Notes under the pieces: generated by a model | The model's database searches: none | The model's input: only the letters and a program-made list of their open reading frames with translations | What the model was told of the DNA's origin: nothing | Assembly: GCA_035315065.1 (NCBI GenBank) | Contig: DATFYM010000179.1 | Span: 1 to 10,999, forward strand | Reading direction: 5' to 3' | DNA: 10,999 bases | From: DATFYM01 sp035315065 | GTDB taxonomy: Bacteria > Acidobacteriota > Terriglobia > UBA7540 | Part shown: piece by piece, positions 1 to 5,366 of the stretch | Position numbering within the stretch: the stretch's first letter is position 1 | How the letters are laid out: each line of letters starts with the position of its first letter | Position numbers and translations under genes: made by a program

Positions 1-193
1 CACTCTCTCGCTCGCGAACCTCGCCCCGAACGGCTCCGCGAAGGCCTTCCTCTACAGCAACGCGAATCTGGCCGGAATCGTCGCGCAGCCCGATGTGACG
101 GTGACCCCGCCGGCGACGGGGAGCACCACCAGCACCCTCAGCACAACCTTCCCCGCCCAATCGATCACCGTCCTCGTGGTGCCCAAGGCGTAA
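1..193 (+). CDS. C-terminal end of a secreted glycoside-hydrolase-like protein (5' truncated by window)
   Basis: The frame starting at base 2 is open to TAA at 191-193 and reads as 63 residues, beginning TLSLANLAPNGSAKAFLY and ending TFPAQSITVLVVPKA. The segment is rich in Ser, Thr, Ala and Pro with alternating hydrophobic residues, as in a terminal beta-sandwich. The ending FPAQSITVLVVP resembles the last strand of the C-terminal beta domain of GH44/GH51/GH30-type clan-A glycosidases; that is family knowledge used as an inference. The catalytic part lies upstream of the window, so substrate and family cannot be named. The secreted GH27 gene later in the window makes a polysaccharide-degrading role plausible. 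Confidence 0.6.
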   Translation, partial: TLSLANLAPNGSAKAFLYSNANLAGIVAQPDVTVTPPATGSTTSTLSTTFPAQSITVLVVPKA

Positions 194-253
194 GGGTCTT
201 TTCGCAAACTGTCCGCAGGTCTGTCCGCCATAATGCGCGAAGCGCCTTGGAGT

Positions 254-324
254 GCGGCAGCATAGCTGCCGCCTTTGACCCCGAAGAAGAAAGGCGGTAG
301 CTGCCGCTACGGCGCCTGCGGCGC
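254..324. repeat. REP-like inverted repeat downstream of the glycosidase gene
   Basis: The arm at 254-276 (GCGGCAGC, five extra bases, TGCCGCCTTT) is complementary to 290-307 (AAAGGCGGTAGCTGCCGC) apart from a small internal insertion. A second small hairpin, GCGCC-TGC-GGCGC, follows at 312-324. The shape is that of a bacterial REP/BIME-type extragenic palindrome. It begins about 60 bases after the stop of the first gene, so it may also act as a transcription or mRNA-stability barrier. There is no T-tract, so I do not call it a classical terminator. Confidence 0.6.
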
Positions 325-354
325 AAGGAATCTGCCCGGAAAGGCGGCGTTCCA

Positions 355-514
355 ATGATCAGAGCCGACCACTCTAACGGTTTCACGCCAGAGGGAAAGG
401 CAGAACGTGTTGCCAAAGCTCGCGCGGCTCTCTATAAAGAAGAACCCATCCAGTTGCGTCCTGGAGGAATGGAAGTGGGTGGCCGAAGACCCTGAGCTCC
501 AAGATCAGTTCTGA
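355..514 (+). pseudogene. Antitoxin-like ORF, probably frameshifted, upstream of a PIN toxin
   Basis: An ATG at 355, with AAAGGCGG 8 bases upstream, opens a 46-codon frame (MIRADHSNGFTPEGKAERV...) that ends at TGA 493-495. The neighbouring frame encodes LEEWKWVAEDPELQDQF and stops at TGA 512-514, two bases before the PIN start codon at 517. That stop-start spacing and the acidic, Trp-containing tail are what is expected of the antitoxin in a VapBC-type operon. I therefore read the two frames as one small antitoxin gene broken by an indel around 445-475. The frame-1 ORF could instead be a chance ORF, since no named antitoxin family was recognised. Confidence 0.4.
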
Positions 515-516
515 GC

Positions 517-732
517 ATGGCGACCTCGACGCTGCGCAACCTACCCGGCCACAGCTTCATTTTCATCGATGCCAACATCTTTGTCTACGGACTGAGCGGG
601 CAGTCCGGCCAATGTCGGCAGTTTCTCGATCGGTGTCTGAACGAGGAAGTCACCGGAATCACGCTCTTTGAGACAGTCAACGAGGTGACTCATCGGCTGA
701 TGGTTGCCAGTTCAATCCAAAATCCAAAATGA
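517..732 (+). pseudogene. Truncated PIN-domain (VapC-like) toxin
   Basis: The 71-residue product carries the first PIN motif FIFIDANIFVYG, with conserved Asp18, and the second acidic position in LFETVNEVTHRLM (Glu52/Glu56). PIN toxins are Mg-dependent ribonucleases of about 130-140 residues whose active site needs further Asp residues in the C-terminal half. Those are absent, because homology ends near residue 63. The last residues, SSIQNPK, are encoded by an AATCCAA tandem repeat (714-730), so the gene was cut off by repeat DNA and cannot make an active nuclease. It starts two bases after the antitoxin-like frame, as in a normal TA operon. It is convergent with the DUF3175 gene. Confidence 0.72.
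714..730. repeat. Period-7 tandem repeat (AATCCAA)n at the PIN break point
   Basis: AATCCAA occurs twice in perfect tandem (714-720 and 721-727), followed by AAT. It forms the 3' end of the broken PIN frame. See the other period-7 tracts in this window. Confidence 0.7.
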
Positions 733-758
733 ACTTGAAAGCGTCACCACTGATGTGG

Positions 759-1052
759 TCATGTATCGTCGTCGTGGTAGAGAGCCCGTAGTTCCTTCTT
801 GGCTTGCTCGAGGATTTTCCTTTGCCGGCTGTCCAGGTTTTTGCCGGCCCGGTTGATGTAGAAATTGAGCATCGACATCGCGGACTGCCGCGGTGAACCC
901 TTTCTTCTTGAGCTAGCCTCAGCGGATGCTTTTAGCGATCGGGCGATCCGCTTGGGATCGGTCCAGGTGAACAGGCCGCTTTCCAAGTCAAGGGCGTTGC
1001 TGTGCTTCGTGACATCGGCCGACCAGTACTTCTTGGAGGATATTTTCGACAT
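759..1052 (-). CDS. DUF3175 family protein
   Basis: This encodes a 97-residue basic protein starting MSKISSKKYWSADV. Recognisable DUF3175 features, in order, are the N-terminal W-S-x-x-V-T segment, ALDLESGLFTWTDPKRIARSLK (residues about 20-41), the RRKGSPRQSAMSMLNFYINRAGKNL block (about 49-73) and a charged helical end, KILEQAKKELRALY. Length and order match the whole family, so the gene looks intact. GAAGGG about 7 bases upstream of the ATG supports the start. The function of DUF3175 is unknown. The small, basic, helical character would suit a nucleic-acid-associated protein, but that is only a guess. It is transcribed alone, convergent with the decayed toxin gene. Confidence 0.85.
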   Translation of the reverse strand: MSKISSKKYWSADVTKHSNALDLESGLFTWTDPKRIARSLKASAEASSRRKGSPRQSAMSMLNFYINRAGKNLDSRQRKILEQAKKELRALYHDDDT

Positions 1053-1203
1053 TGAGTTGACCCTTCACCCGTGGCGTTTCGAAACCGTCAGTTTCGATGT
1101 GCATGGCGCCGTCCCTAAACCGGCGCGCTCGCGTCTCGGCGGTGGGTCAATTCATTATGGCCTTGCCTCGCCAACCTCGGCATATGGCTCCCCTTCTGCG
1201 AAC

Positions 1204-1228
1204 CCCGAAACCCGAATCCCGAATCCCG
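1204..1228. repeat. Period-7 tandem repeat (CCCGAAW)n
   Basis: CCCGAAA at 1204-1210, CCCGAAT at 1211-1217, CCCGAAT at 1218-1224 and a partial CCCG make 3.6 units. It lies in the non-coding gap upstream of DUF3175, just before a hairpin at 1232-1277. Confidence 0.7.
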
Positions 1229-1231
1229 CGT

Positions 1232-1277
1232 GGCCCGAACGCCCCATTCGCTACGCTCAGGGCAGGCTGTTCGGCCC
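1232..1277. repeat. Imperfect inverted repeat around TTCGCTACGCTCAGGGCAGG
   Basis: GGCCCGAAC (1232-1240) pairs with GTTCGGCCC (1269-1277) with one mismatch, and an inner GCCC/GGGC pair encloses ATTCGCTACGCTCA. The core phrase resembles filler sequences I associate with acidobacterial genomes; that resemblance is memory-based and untested. The right arm ends on the stop codon of the TPR fragment, so it could also end that reading frame's transcript. Confidence 0.45.
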
Positions 1278-1459
1278 TACACCTGACGTTTCCATTCTTC
1301 GAGCGCGCTCCGCACCTTTACCGCGCGGGGATCCTCGATTTCCTCGAAAACCTTAAGCGCCGCCTCGGCGAGTTCGATGGCCTTCTGGTGCTGGCCGAGC
1401 CCATTCATGGCGAGGCTCATGTTCCAAAGATCGGCGCCTTCACCTCTGCGGTCGCCGAG
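1277..1459 (-). pseudogene. C-terminal fragment of a TPR-repeat protein
   Basis: The minus frame from about 1459 to TAG at 1277-1279 reads LGDRRGEGADLWNMSLAMNG, then a helix pair ending in LAEAALKVFEEIEDPRAVKV. This is a typical last tetratricopeptide repeat plus the capping helix seen at the end of long TPR proteins such as STAND NTPases. TPRs are protein-interaction scaffolds. Upstream of LGDRRGEG, where a preceding repeat should be, the frame becomes unrelated sequence, although it stays open to 1594. Neither the rest of the protein nor an own start with a ribosome binding site is present. I treat it as a remnant of a larger gene left behind by rearrangement, next to the defence-like operon. 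Confidence 0.65.
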
Positions 1460-1507
1460 GAGATCGCCTTGCCCGAAAACGTCGCTCCGCTTCCTATGGA
1501 GGGCGGG

Positions 1508-1547
1508 CCAGACCCGCAAGTTAAGTGTCAGGACCAACCGGGTCTGG
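1508..1547. other. Perfect 9-bp inverted repeat downstream of the TcmP/DUF5131 operon
   Basis: CCAGACCCG (1508-1516) is exactly complementary to CGGGTCTGG (1539-1547), with a 22-base loop containing TTAAGTGTCAGGACC. It lies 44-83 bases beyond the DUF5131 stop in the direction of transcription, so it may act as a weak or factor-dependent terminator. There is no T-tract. It could equally mark the edge of the acquired cassette. Confidence 0.4.
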
Positions 1548-1590
1548 TCAAGCGGCGCACCCTGCTGCGCCTGGCTGGCGCCGCCGCCAA

Positions 1591-2328
1591 TCAACAGTTT
1601 CTAATGCCGCCAGGAAACTCATCGTGGGTCACACCCTGAAGCAAGCGGCCGTGCGCGCCCTTGCGAGTTCCGCCCCACTGTTTGAAGAAGAACGGCACGC
1701 CGGCGCGGCGGCATTGGTCACGGATGGAGAGGACCCACTTTTCGTCCATGGGCCGCGCGCCGGGGCCGCTTTCGCCCCCAACAATCACCCAGCCGATACC
1801 CGCCAGGTTCAGTTCCCCGAGGTCTTCGAGCAGCGGCTCTACGGAAAGAAAGCGCACCGCTGCCGGGGCCGCCCGCAGATGGTCGATGCGGGGCAGGCCG
1901 TCCCGACGGTTCTCCACGCTGACGCCCCACCAGATGTGAGCATGAGTCGCGGCATGTCGCAGCCTTGTCGAAAGCATAGCGCCCATACGCTCGGCGCGCT
2001 TGGTCAGAACTTGAAAGGTATGCCAGCGGGCCGCGATCATCACCTGGGTGATCGCGTCCACGTAATCGTCGGGAATGCCGGGGTGGAAGAAATCGCTCAT
2101 CGAGTTGACGAAAACCCGCTTTGGCTTCGGCCAACGCAACGGGTCTTCGAGCTTCTCGGGCACGAGGCGTAGGTCGAACCCCTGTTCGTAAGGATGCCCT
2201 TTGACACCACGGAAACGCTCGGCAAAGGCCTCCGCGTAGCAGTGCGCGCACCCGGCGGCGATCTTGGTGCAGCCTCGTACGGGATTCCAGGTGGCGTCGG
2301 TCCATTCGATAGAGGTTCCCAAAGACAT
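1591..2328 (-). CDS. Three-Cys-motif phage Gp37/Gp68-like protein (DUF5131)
   Basis: This encodes 245 residues from MSLGTSIEWTDATWNP. The family hallmark is near the N-terminus: WNPVRGCTKIAAGCAHCYAE, with Cys20, Cys27 and Cys30 in a CX6CX2C arrangement reminiscent of radical-SAM iron-sulfur clusters. Further conserved blocks are FVNSMSDFFHP (about 76-86), FQVLTKRAERM, WWGVSVEN, RFLSVEPLLEDLG and WVIVGGESGPGARP. Near the end come VPFFFKQWGG and GVTHDEFP, so both ends look complete. The frame stays open upstream to 2586, but I choose the ATG at 2326-2328 because homology begins there and it overlaps the TcmP stop by one base (TAATG), a sign of translational coupling. The biochemical role of DUF5131 is unknown; an Fe-S or radical-SAM-like enzyme partnered with TcmP is the usual suggestion. 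Confidence 0.88.
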   Translation of the reverse strand: MSLGTSIEWTDATWNPVRGCTKIAAGCAHCYAEAFAERFRGVKGHPYEQGFDLRLVPEKLEDPLRWPKPKRVFVNSMSDFFHPGIPDDYVDAITQVMIAARWHTFQVLTKRAERMGAMLSTRLRHAATHAHIWWGVSVENRRDGLPRIDHLRAAPAAVRFLSVEPLLEDLGELNLAGIGWVIVGGESGPGARPMDEKWVLSIRDQCRRAGVPFFFKQWGGTRKGAHGRLLQGVTHDEFPGGIRNC

Positions 2329-3161
2329 TACACCGCTCCCCGGCTTCTGTATTTCTTGAAGATGTCGAGCACGATATTTTCCGCCGTGTCTTTCTGAGAA
2401 GCGAAGAACAAATAGTACACCACCGCGCCCTTGGAATTCCGCATCGGCATCGGCTCGGGGACCCTCGCGAAGCCCGCAACATTCCTGAGCCTCTCGCGGA
2501 ACCCTTCCGCCACTACCTTGTTTGGTTCCTTTTCCAGGTAGGTGCCAAAAAGCCCCGTCTGTAGGGTGTACGCTATTTGCCGCCACGACTCGTCACCCCA
2601 GAAGGCCGTGAGCCTTTCGACTTGCGCGGCCGGTGCCTTCTCCGGGTTGCGCCAAAGGACGTTTCGGTTGATATCCTCGACGGGAAAGTTGAGGAAGAGG
2701 TCGATCGTCTTCATCTGCCCGGCAGTGAACATGACCTCCCAATTCAGGTGAAGTCCATAGGGATCGAGGATACAGAGACCACGGCGGTAATCTTCGTATC
2801 TCACACGAGGCAGCACTTGTTTGAGGAGCACCGCGTTGGCGTCGCCTTTGTGAACAAACACATCTTTCCGCGAGCCGATTAGCTTGCGCAGGTAATTGGT
2901 CTTCTTCGAATCTATGTCAATCAGGTGGTATTCGCGAAACGGCGGCGAAACATTCAGCGCATTCAGCGGACTACCGGGTACAGGCTCACCAGTCACCTTG
3001 CGAATGTGGACGCCCGCGCCGGCGAAGGCATCGATATAGGCGTGCGTCAGGAATGGCTGCGCCGACAGAATCTTGGAGTACGCGGCGGCATACTCCCGCA
3101 AAATGTCCAGCTTGACTTCGGACCAGTAACCAATCTGGTCGAAACGCAGCTCGTCTGGCAT
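2328..3161 (-). CDS. tcmP: Three-Cys-motif partner protein TcmP
   Basis: This encodes about 277 residues. Recognisable TcmP features are a start around FDQIGYWSEVKLDILREYAAAY, the YIDAFAGAG loop (about 42-50), LIDIDSKK, the central LCILDPYGLHLNWEV, LFLNFPVEDINRN, and near the end VVYYLFFASQKDTAENI. The fold is related to class I SAM-dependent methyltransferases (glycine-rich AFAGAG loop, acidic LIDID after the next strand, LDPYG in the NPPY/DPPY-like position), but the activity is unproven. The family is known as the gene partner of DUF5131, which follows here with a one-base overlap. Start: an ATG at 3161, or the TTG one codon upstream at 3164, which is better spaced from AAAAGGCG; either is possible. 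It begins only about 25 bases after the decayed AbiEii frame and should share the AbiEi promoter. Confidence 0.88.
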   Translation of the reverse strand: MPDELRFDQIGYWSEVKLDILREYAAAYSKILSAQPFLTHAYIDAFAGAGVHIRKVTGEPVPGSPLNALNVSPPFREYHLIDIDSKKTNYLRKLIGSRKDVFVHKGDANAVLLKQVLPRVRYEDYRRGLCILDPYGLHLNWEVMFTAGQMKTIDLFLNFPVEDINRNVLWRNPEKAPAAQVERLTAFWGDESWRQIAYTLQTGLFGTYLEKEPNKVVAEGFRERLRNVAGFARVPEPMPMRNSKGAVVYYLFFASQKDTAENIVLDIFKKYRSRGAV

Positions 3162-3187
3162 CAACCAAGTATTCGCCTTTTATTCGC

Positions 3188-3333
3188 TTAAGTCAACTGC
3201 GTTGTGATGTCTCTTGCGGTTGGACGCACCACGAAAACGCGATACCCAAGGAGCCAGCCACGTCGTTGAGCGTTTGGTAAAGAGCGAGAGACACCGGATC
3301 AATCTTCCCGGACAAGTCCAGCAAGTTGTTCAT
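3188..3333 (-). pseudogene. abiEii: Decayed AbiEii-type toxin (nucleotidyltransferase), N-terminal remnant
   Basis: ATG at 3333 overlaps the antitoxin gene by 35 bases, the usual AbiE layout, with AAGGCGG just upstream. The frame reads MNNLLDLSGKIDPVSLALY, then an AGSLGIAFS segment, as at the start of AbiEii/AbiGii toxins. It then slips: the T4 run (A4 on plus, 3234-3237) looks one base short. The uninterrupted frame gives SWCVQPQETSQRS and stops at 3193. Adding one T restores GIAFFVVRPTARDITT, the family's FFVVGAxARD block, which ends in TAA at 3188-3190. The rest of the roughly 250-300-residue NTP-transferase, including its catalytic Asp motifs, is missing. In intact systems AbiEii is the GTP-binding toxin neutralised by AbiEi. 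Confidence 0.78.
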
Positions 3334-4327
3334 CGTATATCCGCCTTGCCGTCTCGAGATTCCGATCATCCCCTGTGGCGACCAGATCTGCGTAGACAAG
3401 CAAGGGGTGCACGATGTCGGTATCGGTCCAATCACATTTGGTATTCCAGAAGGCCTTTAACACCTCGACGTTTCCTCGTGGGTCAGTCCGCAATCGGTTG
3501 GCGGCTAAGAGCCCTCCGGGCGCGTCTTTGATATACACCGTCGCCCGCTCCGGCTTCAGGTAGCCGGTAAGGCGCGCGGCGGCTATTTCACCTCCCCAGT
3601 AAGCGTGAAAATCGCGTACGCGCGTGTGCTCCCACCATTTCGGATCGGGTGCGGCATACCTCCCAAGGAGCAGTTTTGGGCGTAGCTGGTTGGGGAATGC
3701 TGCTACCCAGCTTTCCAACAGTTGCTTCTTGTGGATCAACCTTCGTCCGCGTTTGCCCATTTCGAGAAGATAGCCGAGCCTTGCCAGGTCATCCAGAACC
3801 CATGCCACGGTGCCCAGCGCAACCTGGGCAGTCTGCGCAATCGTTCGGTAGGGTGCGCAAGCCAATTCTTGCCGGCAGAGTAACGCGAATACTACTTTCA
3901 GTCCAGTCGGCACAAAAGCTCGGGTGGGCCTTTCCCGGGGGAATCTTGGGGGCGTGTGACCTTTCATGTAAATAAATATGGGGGGAGCGTTCAGGTACGC
4001 ATTTCCCAAGGTGTCCAGGAAGGGGACATCCATTTCTTTCAGTCGCTCTGCCATGTTCGGGTTCACATACTGTGTTACCAAGAGGGCTTTTTCCGGAAGC
4101 CGTTTCATCTGCTCGATCGGCTGACCGAGAGTGTAAGGGTTCAGCGTTCGCTTCACTTCTGCATCGAAGCAGGTTTCCGCTTGGGGAAACTCGAAGCATA
4201 CTTCAGCGTCCACTCGCCGCCCGAGTCGTCCAGGCTCCATTCGGTGACGCACACGAATCCCGGTGGCCCGGCGAAATGCCTCGATTGCGTTTTGCAAGAG
4301 TTCCGTTTCGGCCTCGCGCTTCTCCAT
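3299..4327 (-). CDS. abiEi: Type IV toxin-antitoxin AbiEi-family antitoxin / transcriptional regulator
   Basis: This encodes 342 residues from MEKREAETELLQ. The frame is open 14 codons further up, but GGAGGG sits 9 bases before this ATG, so I take 4327. Domains in order: an N-terminal alpha/beta domain (about 1-125) with VDAEV, CFDAEVKR, a YVNPNMAERL helix and FLDTLGNAYLN; a winged helix (about 140-205: TGLKVVFALLC, then TIAQTAQVALGTVAWVLDDLARLGYL); and a C-terminal antitoxin domain (RDFHAYWGGEIAAARLTGYL, then the WTDTDIVHPLLVYADL end). This is the long AbiEi antitoxin layout. By family knowledge it neutralises AbiEii and represses its own promoter through inverted repeats. Here the toxin is broken, leaving an orphan antitoxin with an intact-looking operator at 4387-4440, upstream of TcmP/DUF5131. 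Confidence 0.88.
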   Translation of the reverse strand: MEKREAETELLQNAIEAFRRATGIRVRHRMEPGRLGRRVDAEVCFEFPQAETCFDAEVKRTLNPYTLGQPIEQMKRLPEKALLVTQYVNPNMAERLKEMDVPFLDTLGNAYLNAPPIFIYMKGHTPPRFPRERPTRAFVPTGLKVVFALLCRQELACAPYRTIAQTAQVALGTVAWVLDDLARLGYLLEMGKRGRRLIHKKQLLESWVAAFPNQLRPKLLLGRYAAPDPKWWEHTRVRDFHAYWGGEIAAARLTGYLKPERATVYIKDAPGGLLAANRLRTDPRGNVEVLKAFWNTKCDWTDTDIVHPLLVYADLVATGDDRNLETARRIYDEQLAGLVRED

Positions 4328-4386
4328 TTTCGACAACCCTCCATTCTTGCCCGTGAGAGGGAGTCCCACTTTAACCTAAGCAAGGC

Positions 4387-4440
4387 TTGTTCACTATCGG
4401 ACGGTGTTCATTATAACTGAACAACGATAAATAATGAACA
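4387..4440 (-). promoter_or_regulatory. Symmetric four-half-site operator and -10 box of the abiEi operon
   Basis: Four TGTTCA half-sites are arranged as TGTTCA (4388-4393), TGTTCA (4405-4410), TGAACA (4418-4423) and TGAACA (4435-4440). The two outer intervals are both 17 bases, and the inner start-to-start interval is 13, so the array is exactly symmetric about base 4414. The second and fourth sites extend to a perfect 10-bp inverted repeat (TGTTCATTAT at 4405-4414, ATAATGAACA at 4431-4440). A consensus -10 box, TATAAT, is read on the minus strand at 4410-4415, inside the operator; no good -35 box is visible. AbiEi proteins are known to repress their own promoters by binding paired inverted repeats, which fits this layout. 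Confidence 0.75.
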
Positions 4441-4664
4441 GACTTCTTTCGGCTCTCTCTTTCGCGGTTAGGAATCGCGACAAACTCCAACTGCTCTTAA
4501 CGGGCGGCGGCCGGTCTCCAGGCTCGGCGGTTTCTAGTATCCGAAAGAGGACTTTACTTTCATATAATCATATGTTAGCCTGGGTCCGTATGATCCAGTC
4601 ACCCATTCGGCCCACGGATGCCACTTACGCGGTACAGCGGCTAACGTGGATTGGCCGAGGGCTG

Positions 4665-4810
4665 GAACTGAAAACTGATGACTGAGAACTGATCGCTCTG
4701 AAAGAACGAAGCCACCGGAGGCGGGAAGGCCCGATTACGGAGGAACTTATCTGCCCAAAAAGGGGCGGGAACTGAGAACTGATGGCTGACTATGGCTGAC
4801 GACTGAGAAC
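4665..4810. repeat. Two period-7 tracts of (GAACTGA)n
   Basis: The first tract, 4665-4692, is GAACTGA, AAACTGA, TGACTGA, GAACTGA in strict 7-base register. The second has GAACTGA, GAACTGA, TGGCTGA at 4769-4789 and, after a 3-base slip, TGGCTGA, CGACTGA at 4793-4806 followed by GAAC. An AACGAAGCCACC unit at 4705-4716 lies between them. The same unit recurs at 5103-5130 (degenerate) and 5529-5560. Confidence 0.7.
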
Positions 4811-4919
4811 TTGTATGATCGATGGTTTGACCACTAGAGTAATCATGGCTACGAGGCAAGGCAGAGGGGCGGCATGAGCGACGATTGAGGGAAGACCGAG
4901 GGAAAAAGATGAAAAAAAC

Positions 4920-4970
4920 GGACCGAACCCAAATTTGTGCTGGTAAAAAAGCACATCTTGGGTTGGGTTT
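4920..4970. repeat. GGACCGAACCCAA stem-loop repeat, copy A
   Basis: The 51-base unit begins GGACCGAACCCAAATT and ends ACATCTTGGGTTGGGTTT. ACCCAA (4927-4932) pairs with TTGGGT (4958-4963), and inside it TGTGCT (4936-4941) pairs with AGCACA (4950-4955) around an A-rich loop. The ends are nearly identical to copy B at 5301-5350, while the interior differs. Confidence 0.65.
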
Positions 4971-5100
4971 TCCATACGAACCCATTTTGTTATCGGATCG
5001 CCAGCCAGATTTTACCATTGACCGGCGTCGCGGATCGTACGGACAGTGGAAAAACTCGGACCTGGGAACCTTCAGGCGCGAAAGTCAAGCTGAGAAGGGC

Positions 5101-5204
5101 CTGGACTGAAAAGTGACAACTACTGAGAACATTTGAAGAACGAAGCCACCGAGTTGATTGATAAGAAAGGATCGGCGCTTGGCGGAGTCAGGAACGAAGC
5201 CACC
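5101..5204 (+). repeat. Composite repeat, copy 1: degenerate GAACTGA tract plus 66-bp AACGAAGCCACC-bounded unit
   Basis: A degenerate GAACTGA tract (5103-5130) leads into a 66-base unit at 5139-5204. The unit begins and ends with AACGAAGCCACC (5139-5150 and 5193-5204). It matches copy 2 at 5570-5635 at 63 of 66 positions. Read in frame it would give NEATELIDKKGSALGGVRNEAT, but no start signal is seen. Confidence 0.72.
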
Positions 5205-5225
5205 CTTTGCTGGCATGTGGTAGCC

Positions 5226-5288
5226 GGTAGACGGCATAAGGGGAAGAGACGTTTTTCCCTTCATACCGTATGCCATCTGCCGTCTACC
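5226..5288. repeat. Perfect 11-bp inverted repeat (GGTAGACGGCA)
   Basis: GGTAGACGGCA at 5226-5236 is exactly complementary to TGCCGTCTACC at 5278-5288. An inner AAGGGGAA/TTTCCCTT pairing (about 5238-5261) would extend it into a long hairpin. No gene adjoins it on either side; it is most likely another dispersed palindromic repeat. Confidence 0.6.
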
Positions 5289-5300
5289 TCATGATTTTGC

Positions 5301-5366
5301 GGACCGAACCCAAATTGTGTTGATATCAATGGACATCTTGGGTTGGGTTTCTGGACCGAACCCAAT
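5301..5366. repeat. GGACCGAACCCAA stem-loop repeat, copy B plus a partial third copy
   Basis: Copy B (5301-5350) shares with copy A the first 16 bases and the last 18 (ACATCTTGGGTTGGGTTT). Its interior holds the palindrome TTGATATCAA (5320-5329), with TGT/ACA pairing outside it and the same ACCCAA/TTGGGT base stem. Two bases later GGACCGAACCCAATT (5353-5367) starts a third copy that breaks off. Confidence 0.65.

Noticed and set aside
1097..1639. Plus-strand ORFs across 865-2172
   Set aside because: They are antisense to DUF3175, the TPR fragment and DUF5131, and pass through tandem repeats; no motif or ribosome binding site was seen.
1591..2586. Long version of the DUF5131 protein beginning at 2586
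   Set aside because: The extra 86 codons overlap the well-conserved TcmP C-terminus in another frame and show no family similarity before MSLGTSIEWT.
4563..4568. TATAAT on the plus strand as a promoter
   Set aside because: No -35 element at suitable spacing and no gene downstream.
4434..4685. 83-codon plus-strand ORF starting just right of the abiEi operator
   Set aside because: It has no ribosome binding site and no recognisable domain, and its C-terminus is made of the GAACTGA repeat tract.
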